Assembly (NCBI RefSeq): GCF_013839425.1 | Contig: NZ_JACDNP010000001.1 | Coordinates: forward strand, 434,001 to 498,000 | Length of the DNA: 64,000 nucleotides | Source: Halorhabdus salina | GTDB lineage: Archaea; Halobacteriota; Halobacteria; Halobacteriales; Haloarculaceae | Reading direction: 5' to 3' | Shown here: positions 41,774-49,289 of the stretch, piece after piece | How positions within the stretch are numbered: the stretch's first letter is position 1 | How the letters are laid out: each line of letters begins with the position of its first letter | The notes under the pieces: generated by a model | The model's database searches: none | What the model was told of the DNA's origin: nothing | What the model saw: the letters and a program-made list of their open reading frames with translations, nothing else | Program-made: the position numbers and the translations under genes

Positions 41774-43327
41774 TCACTCCAGATACCCGATATCTTCCAG
41801 GCGCTGCTCGACATCCGCGTCTAGCTGTTCCTCGGCGTCGCTGGCTTGGCCGCGCTCTGGCAGTGGCTCACGCGTCCGCACCTCCCGAGTCGCCGTGTCA
41901 CTGTCGTCCTCGAACGCCCCCAAAATCGGTCGACCGTCCATGTCTGCAGGAACTGCCTGGTCCAGCCAGTGCAACACGGTCGGCGCGATGTCCGAGATAC
42001 GGATCGTCCCGAAGTCCGTCGACGCTACGTCCTCGCCGTGGAACAGCGCCATCCCGGCGGGGACGTTCTCGGCTCGCCAGCCATCCGGTTCGGTGACGGC
42101 ATCGCCGGCACCCATCGCCCCGCTGGTGTGGACGCCGGGCCGCTGATCGAAGATCAGATCGGGTGCCCGATCGACGTAGGGCCCGGAATAGATCTCCTCG
42201 GGCCGGTAGATCTCGCGGGCGATCGACTCGCCGGTCGTGCCCGTCACGTCGGCGAGATCTGCCGCTAGCTCGGCCAGGATCGACTCGCGTTCGGCCTCGT
42301 CGTCGGCAGTGACATAAAGGAGTCCCTGTCCGCTGCCGATCGCGGTCGTCTCCGCCCAGTCGACCATGTCGAGTTTCGCCTCGCGCTGGACGCCCTCGTC
42401 GCTGGGGAAGCGCTCAACGATTCGGCGGGGAATCAGCGGGCGAATGTACTGTTCCAGCCCCAGCGAGCGGACGAGCCCGGCGATTCGCTCCTGGGTTATC
42501 CCCACGTCGTGGAGCCGCGAAGCCAGACTCGAGGTCGTCGTGAGGTAGCCCTGTTCTTCGAGCCACCGATTGACGTAAAACACCGTGTCGATCTCCGTAC
42601 AGCCGTGATCGGACATGAGCACCAGGTTGTACTCACCCTCGAGGAAGTGGCTCAGTTCCTCGTCAACGATTTCCCAGGCCTCGCGGGTCTCGGGCCCGTC
42701 CCAGAAATAGTGCTGGAGGACGTTCAGGTGAAAGAGCGTGACGTGGAGGAAGTCCAGCTCGTCCTCTTCCAGTAGCGTTCGGGCCGTTTGAAGGCGCGTC
42801 CGCAGGAGATCATGGACCATCTCGACCTCGCGGTCGGCGTCCTCGTTCGAGGTGAGGACGTTCGCGGGATGGACACGATAGTCGAACTGTTCTTCCAGGT
42901 CGGCCTGCAGTTCGGGCGGTTCGGTGTAGTCGTCCTCGCCCGAGCGAGGGCCGCCGGCGACCATCGGGCCGTCGATCGCGCGCGGCGGGTAGGACATCGG
43001 GAGATTGACGACGCCCGTCCGGAGGTCGGCGTCGTTGAGATAGTCCCACAGTTCCGGACTCCGGAAGTCCGTCGAATCGGGCAGGTGCATCGAGCGGTCG
43101 TCGGTGTCGATGCGTTCCCACCAGTAGACGCCGAGTTTGCCCGGGTTCTTCCCCGATGCGTAGCACTTCCAGTTCGGACAGGTGACCGGCGGGAGGTGGC
43201 TGCGGGAGACGCCCGAGGCCCCCTCCTCGCGGAGGCGCTCGATAGTCGGCAAGTGGCCCGCCTCGATCCAGGGCTCGATCAGTGGCCAGTTGGCCCCATC
43301 GAGGCCGACGACGACGGTCGGATTCAT
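41774..43327 (-). CDS. Alkaline-phosphatase-superfamily phosphodiesterase
   Basis: The 517-residue protein starts MNPTVVVGLDGANWPLIEPW, with an early metal-binding Asp, and has the nucleophile region LPPVTCPNWKCYASGKNPG. Later metal ligands lie in MSDHGCTEID and PGVHTSGAMGAG. It belongs to the type I phosphodiesterase/nucleotide pyrophosphatase family, with no export signal. Such genes often lie with glycan or lipid-sugar clusters in haloarchaea, suggesting a role on a sugar-nucleotide or lipid phosphate. ATG 43327 fits the family start. Confidence 0.82.
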   Translation of the reverse strand: MNPTVVVGLDGANWPLIEPWIEAGHLPTIERLREEGASGVSRSHLPPVTCPNWKCYASGKNPGKLGVYWWERIDTDDRSMHLPDSTDFRSPELWDYLNDADLRTGVVNLPMSYPPRAIDGPMVAGGPRSGEDDYTEPPELQADLEEQFDYRVHPANVLTSNEDADREVEMVHDLLRTRLQTARTLLEEDELDFLHVTLFHLNVLQHYFWDGPETREAWEIVDEELSHFLEGEYNLVLMSDHGCTEIDTVFYVNRWLEEQGYLTTTSSLASRLHDVGITQERIAGLVRSLGLEQYIRPLIPRRIVERFPSDEGVQREAKLDMVDWAETTAIGSGQGLLYVTADDEAERESILAELAADLADVTGTTGESIAREIYRPEEIYSGPYVDRAPDLIFDQRPGVHTSGAMGAGDAVTEPDGWRAENVPAGMALFHGEDVASTDFGTIRISDIAPTVLHWLDQAVPADMDGRPILGAFEDDSDTATREVRTREPLPERGQASDAEEQLDADVEQRLEDIGYLE

Positions 43328-43538
43328 TACCTTGTACTGAGCCAAAGACCACTAAAGGTATTCTGTTCCAGTATGGGGCCGGATGCTACGGGGCCGTACT
43401 GCCGACGATACAGATGTCTACGCGTATGGCGTCAGGAACCACGCTCGCCTCGCCATCTCACAATTGGTTTGATCCCGCCGCCCCAAACAACAGTATGTCC
43501 GATCGAAACGACCGGCCCGTCCGATCCGAGGTGGTCGC

Positions 43539-44141
43539 GTGAATCGACGACGAGCAGACGCCGCCGCGGGACTGATCATCGGCGCGATACTTCTCGGCGG
43601 CGCCGGCCTCGTCCGGCAGGCATTCGGACAGCGGTCCAGTGCCGACGGCCAGATGGGAGGGATGATGGATTCGATGCACGGACCCGATCCGCTGTGGGTC
43701 GGGGTCAGTACGCTACTGCTGGTCGCCGTCCTCGTCGGCGTCTACCTGCTCGTCCGACCGGAGCTGACAACCGATACCGAGTCCACCCCTTGGGCGTCAC
43801 GCGGCGACGACCGAGATCAGGGCGATAACGAGGCCGTCAATACCACCCCCTCGACGGACGGAAACACCGAGTCACGCGAGACAGCCGGCTCGACGAACCC
43901 GGAGGCGAACCCGACCGAGCGCGTCCTGGATCTGTTGCCCGACGATGAGCGTCGCGTTCTCGAACCGGTCATCGAATCGCCGGGCATCACCCAGATCGAA
44001 CTCAGGGATCGGTCGGCATTCTCGAAGAGCAAAGTCAGCCAGACAGTCAGCGACCTCGAAGAGCGGGGCCTGCTCTATCGGGAACGCCAGGGTCGGACCT
44101 ACCGGATCTATCCGAGCGAAGACCTCGACCTCGACGAGTGA
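43539..44141 (+). CDS. Membrane-anchored winged-helix regulator
   Basis: The 200-residue protein has a hydrophobic segment at 8-27, a Met/His-rich loop (QMGGMMDSMHG), a second membrane segment (about 52-71), a long Ser/Thr/Asn linker, and a C-terminal winged HTH (ESPGITQIELRDRSAFSKSKVSQTVSDLEERGLLYRE in shape). The DNA-binding domain would face the cytoplasm. The Met-rich exposed loop could sense metal, which is inferred. It starts at GTG 43539. Confidence 0.78.
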   Translation: MNRRRADAAAGLIIGAILLGGAGLVRQAFGQRSSADGQMGGMMDSMHGPDPLWVGVSTLLLVAVLVGVYLLVRPELTTDTESTPWASRGDDRDQGDNEAVNTTPSTDGNTESRETAGSTNPEANPTERVLDLLPDDERRVLEPVIESPGITQIELRDRSAFSKSKVSQTVSDLEERGLLYRERQGRTYRIYPSEDLDLDE

Positions 44142-44318
44142 TCGCTGCGGGGCGACCCTGCCAGCTCGGCGATCGCCCGTTTTCGGTCGTCACGAACGAT
44201 CTCGCCAGCGAGACACGGTTACATCGACGCAGAAACGTTCTCGAACGATCTCCTCACTCTGTTCACACCCACGACAGTAACCGCCCGACCCGCTTTTGTC
44301 CACGTGAGGAAAGTCACG

Positions 44319-44720
44319 ATGACAGAGAGAACCACAGCACTGGTGGTCGCGGTGATCGCAATTGTGGGTGTCCTGATCGCGACACCGGCGATCAGCGCCC
44401 ACGGGACTGATGGAGAGACAGTGAACCAGACGATGGCGAACGCCACCGACGACCGGACGATGATGTCTGGCCACGGCCATGGGCATCACGCGGCCGGGAA
44501 CGCGAGCGAGTGGATGTCGACGAACGCCAGCGACTGGCCGGGCGTTCACGCGAACGCGAGCGACTGGCTTCACGGAGACAACGACACCGTCGGCGGGGCA
44601 TCCCATGCGGACGACTGGGATCACGCACCGCACGACGACGATCACGACCGTGATCCCCACCACGACGATCACACTCACGATGACGACCGCGGTCACGGCA
44701 TAGGTGGGCACGGATGCTGA
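44319..44720 (+). CDS. Exported His/Asp-rich protein
   Basis: The 133-residue protein has an N-terminal hydrophobic segment (TTALVVAVIAIVGVLIATPA) ending in AISAHG, then a very His/Asp-rich tail (GHGHGHHAAG, HDDDHDRDPHHDDHTHDDD) with Asn-Ala-Ser glycosylation-type repeats. This suggests extracellular metal binding. ATG 44319 is chosen over the GTG at 44304 because a TGAGGA ribosome site lies about 10 bases before it. It overlaps the next gene by seven bases. Confidence 0.72.
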   Translation: MTERTTALVVAVIAIVGVLIATPAISAHGTDGETVNQTMANATDDRTMMSGHGHGHHAAGNASEWMSTNASDWPGVHANASDWLHGDNDTVGGASHADDWDHAPHDDDHDRDPHHDDHTHDDDRGHGIGGHGC

Positions 44721-45124
44721 GGGACGACGTAAGTGACGCGAGTCGGCTCCGTGCCAGATCCCGAGCCCAGTCCGAAAGTGAACGCCTGGGACGACACGCA
44801 GGGACGGCGACCGTACGATTCGCCCTCAGCGCGCTCGCGCTCGTCGCCGCCACCGGGGTCGCGAGCGCCCAGCACGCGGGCGGCGGGATGGGGGGTGGTG
44901 GATTCAGCGGATTCGGCGGCCCCGGATTCGGCCTCGTGTTCTGGCTCCTTCTCGGCCTCGGCATCGTCCTGCTCGTCGCATACGCACGCGATGGAGATCG
45001 ATCCAAGCCGGACGCACACTCGACGGATCGCGCACTCGAAACACTCAGAGAGCGCTACGCCCGCGGAGATATCTCCAGCGAGGAGTTCGAGGCCCGCCGG
45101 ATGGAACTCGAGCGATCGAGATGA
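44714..45124 (+). CDS. SHOCT-domain membrane protein
   Basis: The 136-residue protein has a hydrophobic N-terminal stretch (FALSALALVAATGVASAQ) after an Arg-rich lead, a Gly/Met-rich segment (HAGGGMGGGGFSGFGG), one membrane helix (LVFWLLLGLGIVLLVAYA), and a C-terminal SHOCT helix pair (ALETLRERYARGDISSEEFE). SHOCT tails usually mediate oligomerisation. It overlaps the His-rich gene by seven bases and its stop overlaps a micro-frame start by four. Confidence 0.75.
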   Translation: MLRDDVSDASRLRARSRAQSESERLGRHAGTATVRFALSALALVAATGVASAQHAGGGMGGGGFSGFGGPGFGLVFWLLLGLGIVLLVAYARDGDRSKPDAHSTDRALETLRERYARGDISSEEFEARRMELERSR

Positions 45125-45216
45125 GCGGGCAGGAGCAGCGAGAATCGAACGGACGGGAAACATCCCCCGCAACAGTCACCCACATCCGGCGTCGGACCGT
45201 ATTCCGAACACAATGA
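45121..45216 (+). CDS. Micro-frame coupled after the SHOCT gene
   Basis: A 31-residue frame (MSGQEQRESNGRETS and on) starts on the ATG overlapping the SHOCT stop (ATGA) and ends on a TGA overlapping the next ATG. Its sequence has no recognisable fold. It may be a real small protein or only a ribosome relay; I am not sure. Confidence 0.25.
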   Translation: MSGQEQRESNGRETSPATVTHIRRRTVFRTQ

Positions 45217-45245
45217 TCTCGCCCTGGCGGAAGATTCGACGATGA
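45213..45245 (+). other. Ten-codon micro-frame coupled to the methyltransferase
   Basis: MISPWRKIRR is encoded between two ATGA overlaps: its ATG lies on the previous TGA and its own TGA lies on the methyltransferase ATG. It is likely a reinitiation relay, not a functional peptide. Confidence 0.25.
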
Positions 45246-45892
45246 CCGGCGAGGAGTCGACGGGCCACCCGATCGTCGCGGCCATCTACGACCCGCTGAC
45301 CGCACCCTTCGACGACCGATTGCTGGGTGAGCACCGTGAGTACCTCGCTGCGGACCTGTCGGGGTCGGTCCTGGATCTCGGATCCGGGACGGGCGCGATG
45401 TTCCCACACTTCGCGACGGCCGAGCCGTCCGAAAGCCCGTCGCCGACGTTCCACGCGATCGAACCCGATCCGTACATGCGACGCCGGGCCCAGTCGCGGG
45501 CGAACGACCTCGATCTACCGATCGACATTCGGCCCGACCCAGCGGAATCGCTCCCCTACGAGGACGATTCGATGTCGGTCGTCATTGCGTCCCTCGTGCT
45601 CTGTACGATCCCGGACGTCGAGGCGGCACTTGGGGAGGTCGCCCGCGTGCTCGAACCGGGCGGTGAGTTTCGCGTCCTCGAACACGTCGCCGCCGAAGGC
45701 TGGTCCGGACACCTTCAGACGGCCGTCAACCCAGTCTGGAAGCGAGCGGCGGCCGGCTGTCACCTCGATCGGGATACCGAGGCAACGCTGCGCGCTCACG
45801 ATCGCTTCGCAGTCCAGGAACTGACGACCCTGGAGATGGGGGTTCCCCCGGTGAAACCATTCATTCGCGGGACCCTCGAAGTGCGTGAGTGA
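45242..45892 (+). CDS. Class I SAM-dependent methyltransferase
   Basis: The 216-residue enzyme has the SAM-binding GSVLDLGSGTGAMFPHFA, the acidic AIEPDPYMRRRA, and SVVIASLVLCTIPDVEAAL with an LEPGGEFRVLEHV strand, a Rossmann methyltransferase of the UbiE/methyltransferase-11 type. Small-molecule or lipid substrate is likely, but unknown. Its ATG is coupled by ATGA to the preceding micro-frame. It ends the Met/His-rich operon. Confidence 0.88.
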   Translation: MTGEESTGHPIVAAIYDPLTAPFDDRLLGEHREYLAADLSGSVLDLGSGTGAMFPHFATAEPSESPSPTFHAIEPDPYMRRRAQSRANDLDLPIDIRPDPAESLPYEDDSMSVVIASLVLCTIPDVEAALGEVARVLEPGGEFRVLEHVAAEGWSGHLQTAVNPVWKRAAAGCHLDRDTEATLRAHDRFAVQELTTLEMGVPPVKPFIRGTLEVRE

Positions 45893-45975
45893 CCGTTCTC
45901 GGCGCGACCCGAGTCGACGCTTTCCGTTCGAGTCGAGTCGACGTGCTAAAACGCACTCGCGTGTGAGAACCGTTC

Positions 45976-46572
45976 ATGCGCCAGTTCGTCGTACTCGGCC
46001 ACGAGGCCCCGACGACGCCCGAGTTTTCCCTGGCGGACCTGCCGGGCTCGGCTGGCCGCCTCGACGTGCTCTGTCGGTGTCTGAACGCCGCGTTCTTCCG
46101 CTCGCACGGCATCCGGGAGGACGTTCGTGTTCGCCTGGTTCTCGGGGATACGTTCACGCTCCGGTTCGAAGGCAGCGAGTTACAGGGCCTCAATCCGGAC
46201 GAGCGAAGCACTGCGGCCCGGATCCGGAGTGCCCTAGAGCGTCGTGACGAGGCGATCGGCCACCAGGCAGTCGAGACGTCGCCGGGCATCTATCTCTCGC
46301 GCCGCGACGTCGAGGCCGCTCTCCGTGACGCTGCCGCGGAGGGGGAGCTCCTGACCCTGCACGAGGACGGGGATCCGATCGTCGACGGAGCGCTCCCGGC
46401 CGATCCGGTGTTCGTGCTCTCGGATCACCGGGACTTCACCGACGCCGAACAGACCCTGCTTGAGGAATTGGATGCGAGGCGAATTCGGCTGGGACCAACG
46501 GCGATCCACGCCGACCACGCGATCACCGTCGCCCAGAATTATCTCGACACGGACGGATTCAGAACCTACTGA
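45976..46572 (+). CDS. trmY: tRNA pseudouridine-54 N1-methyltransferase
   Basis: The 198-residue SPOUT enzyme starts [21 protein letters not shown] and has the family's [20 protein letters not shown] and [18 protein letters not shown], with the C-terminal trefoil knot around [20 protein letters not shown]. It methylates pseudouridine 54 in archaeal tRNA, a base made by Pus10, encoded at 22193. It stands alone, followed by the amphi-Trp gene in the opposite direction. Confidence 0.92.
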   Translation: MRQFVVLGHEAPTTPEFSLADLPGSAGRLDVLCRCLNAAFFRSHGIREDVRVRLVLGDTFTLRFEGSELQGLNPDERSTAARIRSALERRDEAIGHQAVETSPGIYLSRRDVEAALRDAAAEGELLTLHEDGDPIVDGALPADPVFVLSDHRDFTDAEQTLLEELDARRIRLGPTAIHADHAITVAQNYLDTDGFRTY

Positions 46573-46586
46573 ACACACGGAATCCG

Positions 46587-46865
46587 TTACTCGATTTGGA
46601 GGTCGCCACCGCCGTCACCGGCGTTTTCGTCCCATTCCAGTTCGAACTCGACACTGAGTTCGCCGTGGCCGTCGGTCGGTCCTTCGCGTTCGGCCTTGAC
46701 TTCGAAGGTCGGGCGTTGGGGCGGGTCCATCGTGACTGACTGGTCGCCGGCCGACAGCGAGATCGGGTCGCCGCCGTCCAGGTTGTCGGCAACGGTCCGG
46801 AGGTAGGATGCGATCTCGCTGCGGGACAAGGAACGTTCCGTCTCGAAGAGCACTTCTTCTGGCAT
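46587..46865 (-). CDS. Amphi-Trp domain protein
   Basis: The 92-residue protein starts MPEEVLFETERSLSRSEIAS and carries LRTVADNLDGGDPISLSAGDQSV and FEVKAEREGPTDGHGELSVEFELEW, the pattern of the amphi-Trp domain common in haloarchaea. Function is unknown, possibly membrane or protein binding. ATG 46865 is used; the frame extends to 47063 through the tRNA, which is not coding. Confidence 0.78.
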   Translation of the reverse strand: MPEEVLFETERSLSRSEIASYLRTVADNLDGGDPISLSAGDQSVTMDPPQRPTFEVKAEREGPTDGHGELSVEFELEWDENAGDGGGDLQIE

Positions 46866-46989
46866 GGATGGACAGAGAGGCGGGACAGTGATAAGTGTTG
46901 CAGCGGCGACAAGCTGAGTAGCGACGAATTCGCCGGACTGGACGCGTCTCGCAAGAGTTAAAGGCGAACGTCGGCAAGCACTCAGATGC

Positions 46990-47062
46990 GGGCCGGTGGG
47001 GTAGCTTGGTATCCTTCGGCCTTCGGGTGGCCGTAACCGCGATTCGAATTCGCGCCGGCCCA
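46990..47062 (+). tRNA. tRNA-Pro (anticodon CGG)
   Basis: The 73-base cloverleaf is complete: acceptor stem GGGCCGG (46990-46996) with CCGGCCC (47055-47061), D arm with GGTA, anticodon stem CGGCC (47017-47021) with GGCCG (47029-47033) around a TTCGGGT loop (anticodon CGG), T stem CGCGA/TCGCG around TTCGAAT, and discriminator A. CCA is not encoded. A TATA-like AGTTAAAG lies at 46956-46963 and a T-rich end follows at about 47071. No intron is present. Accessory DNA begins directly after it. Confidence 0.94.
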
Positions 47063-47240
47063 CTTCTGCCCGTGTTTTCTGAGAGTCGAGGATAATCCCC
47101 GTATAGCTTGGGGTTCAGGTGTTCGATCACCGGTTTGGGCTGGGAGAGTCGAACATGACTCATGTTGCGGGTGGCGCTTGCTGGCGGTTTTCAGAGAGTC
47201 GGCGTAGTGAAAGTGGGGGTTCGGTGGTTGTTGAGAAGTG

Positions 47241-47690
47241 GGTAACACTGAACCTGACCGCGGGCATGGGGTGCAGGGCTGCTACTCTGCGTTAATGGCG
47301 GTATGGTCGTGCTGGCAGTCCGTGATTCGTTCTGTTAGTGTCCTGTGTTCGCGCTCATTCATCGTGTTAACTCGGGGCGATAACATTGCGCGGTAACACT
47401 GCGCGGCCACTGTGGGCAATAACACTTTCCGGTCACCGTGGTTGCTCACCGTGGGTGGCTGGGGAGAACACAGATCCTGACCGCAGTGGTTGGGGGTACA
47501 GGGTTGCTGCTTTGCGTTACCGGGTAGTATGGTCGTGTGGACAGTGGTTCCCTGTGTTCGTGGTCACTTATCGTGTTGGCTCTGGGCGATAACACCGTAC
47601 GGTAACACTGCGCGGCCACTGTGAGCAATCACACTTCTTGACCGCTGTGAGAGGCAACAGTGGGTGATCAAGGTTACTGGGGTGACACTG
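47241..47690. repeat. About 209-bp tandem duplication with TAACACT-type repeats
   Basis: Two imperfect units can be read: GATAACATTG 47379 and 47588 (second copy GATAACACCG), GGTAACACTG 47392 and 47601, AATAACACTT 47418 and 47627 (second copy AATCACACTT). All are exactly 209 bases apart, with shared CGCGGCCACTGTG between. An earlier copy of the short repeat lies at 47241 and a later one at 47681 (GGTGACACTG). No gene is visible. The start of the duplication is less exact because of a small indel. Confidence 0.7.
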
Positions 47691-47737
47691 TTCCTGTCCG
47701 CTGCCGTTGACAGGATCGATAGTATCGTTACTGGGTG

Positions 47738-47926
47738 TTACTGCTCCTCTTCCAGTTCATCGAGTTCGGCGTCAAGGGCTTCCTCATCTATCGGGTCAGC
47801 GTGACACTCGCCCTCCGCGTGACACTCACCCTCTGCGTGGTCGAACATCCGTTTGAGCTGGGCGAGACTGGCGGCGTGTCGTCGTCGGAGGTCCTCGTCG
47901 GTCGGTTCGCGCCTGTCGTCGTCCAT
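47738..47926 (-). CDS. Small acidic protein with Cys-His repeat
   Basis: The 62-residue protein from ATG 47926 starts MDDDRREPTDEDLRRRHAAS and has a helical SLAQLKRMFDHAE segment, a tandem GECHAEGECHA, and an acidic tail (DEEALDAELDELEEEQ). The two Cys-His units could bind one metal. The tandem repeat in protein comes from an 18-base duplication in DNA. No family is recognised. Confidence 0.5.
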   Translation of the reverse strand: MDDDRREPTDEDLRRRHAASLAQLKRMFDHAEGECHAEGECHADPIDEEALDAELDELEEEQ

Positions 47927-48335
47927 GTAGAACCGTACGTCTCTCGGTGACAAGAAAGCGTGCGTCGTCAGTATTCAACCACTCGGCTTCTCGTGTCGCT
48001 AACAGTCTGTACCGGGAGCTTCACCTCGCTGGGGTTGCCGGCGCGTGCCCGCGATTCACGGTCTGGACATCTGGCGCGACATCAGAAAAACGGGACACCC
48101 AATGGATACCTCAAGGATAGAGTACCAGGCTCACCCTCATGCCCGCGAAAAAGTTCCGGACACCCCCCGTTACAGTGCGCGTTTCCCAAACGATAACCCA
48201 ACATAAAACAGCGTTTCAGCGCGCGAGCCCCGAGTATAATATATCCTTCATGATTGGAAGGGTAAGCAGGAAGAAGGTGTCATAGAAAGATTCCGGGGAA
48301 TTTGAGAATGAGTACCGCTGCCGTCAGATAGACCG
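47927..48335. other. Intergenic DNA without visible genes
   Basis: No convincing coding frame, tRNA or strong hairpin is seen. Base composition becomes A/T-richer than the left half of the window, marking the accessory region. A TATA-like TATAATATATCC occurs at about 48235. Confidence 0.4.
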
Positions 48336-49109
48336 TTATAGTTCCGAGGCTGATTCGCGGTACTCAGAGTACTGGGCCTTCGCCCACGTAATCGCAGAAG
48401 CCGTGTCGTTGACAATTGTACCGTTCACTCCCCCATTTTCGTACAGTGTGATCCCTGCGTATTCACATGTCCCGTGTTCAATCAGCCAGAGCGCATAGGG
48501 AAACGGCTCATCGATAACATATATCTGGATTGTGTCTGATTCTATGAGGGATTCGAATTCGTTTTCATAATTCTGCTCTATCGCTTCCAGAAGGTCACTT
48601 TCGAGAATTAGCTCCAATTCGAAGTCATCATCTCGTAGACGTTCCAGAAGGTAGTCGAAATATTCGCGTTGGACAACGGGTGCAGTTCCAATCATGCTGC
48701 TTGCCTCTTCCAGTAATTCTGTGCCAGGCTGATGAGCTATATCTGGCGTACGGACTGATGAATAGACGTCTGCATCAGCGAGGAACGCTTTATCGAGCGA
48801 ATCTAAGGGCAGGGTGTTTAACAATGCAGTATTGCTTTGAACCTGCTTAGTGTCCGTCCGGTAATCTCGGTGAAATTGAAGAGCTGCCTGTCCTGCCACT
48901 GTCAATTGGAACTGCTGTCCTGCTGGTTGAGTTGGTTCGACACACCTGACATCGAGAAGCTCATCCATTGCCCGGTTGATCGTTGATCTGGAATACTCCA
49001 GTTCCTCCACTAGCTCGGGTTTCGTTTTGGGCTCCCCAGAAAGTGCTTCAACGAGCCAGTATCTCTTCGAAAATACATCACGCAACTGTTCTCCCTCCGT
49101 ACCTGTCAT
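48336..49109 (-). CDS. Winged-helix regulator, FilR1-like
   Basis: The 257-residue protein has an N-terminal winged HTH (LVEALSGEPKTKPELVEELE, YSRSTINRAMDELLDVRCVE, with wing LTVAGQAALQFHRDY). The C-terminal effector domain of the FilR1/methanogenesis-regulator type (ALLNTLPLDSLDKAFLADAD, ELILESDLLEAIEQNYENEF, YALWLIEHGTCEYAGITLYE) is common in haloarchaea. It is divergent from the exported hydrolase gene and may control it. Codon use is more A/T-rich than in the left half. Confidence 0.8.
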   Translation of the reverse strand: MTGTEGEQLRDVFSKRYWLVEALSGEPKTKPELVEELEYSRSTINRAMDELLDVRCVEPTQPAGQQFQLTVAGQAALQFHRDYRTDTKQVQSNTALLNTLPLDSLDKAFLADADVYSSVRTPDIAHQPGTELLEEASSMIGTAPVVQREYFDYLLERLRDDDFELELILESDLLEAIEQNYENEFESLIESDTIQIYVIDEPFPYALWLIEHGTCEYAGITLYENGGVNGTIVNDTASAITWAKAQYSEYRESASEL

Positions 49110-49289
49110 ACCGTACTAAACCAAATTGGCCTTTTTAGGGCTGATTATTCTCTTCCAGTACCTGAGAGAACATCCAGAACATGGTCACTTTCCCAGTGAA
49201 TGCATTTACACTGTAGATATCACAATCGCCATACGAAATGGACGAAGTTTGGACCCTACGTTACTGCTCGAAGGGGAGTGAGTGCTAAG

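Noticed and set aside
43815-44032. Minus-strand small frames opposite the membrane regulator
   Set aside because: They are shadows of the winged-helix domain coding sequence.
47241-47690. CRISPR array
   Set aside because: The repeats are short, imperfect and grouped in a 209-base duplication, not evenly spaced with unique spacers, and no cas gene is present.
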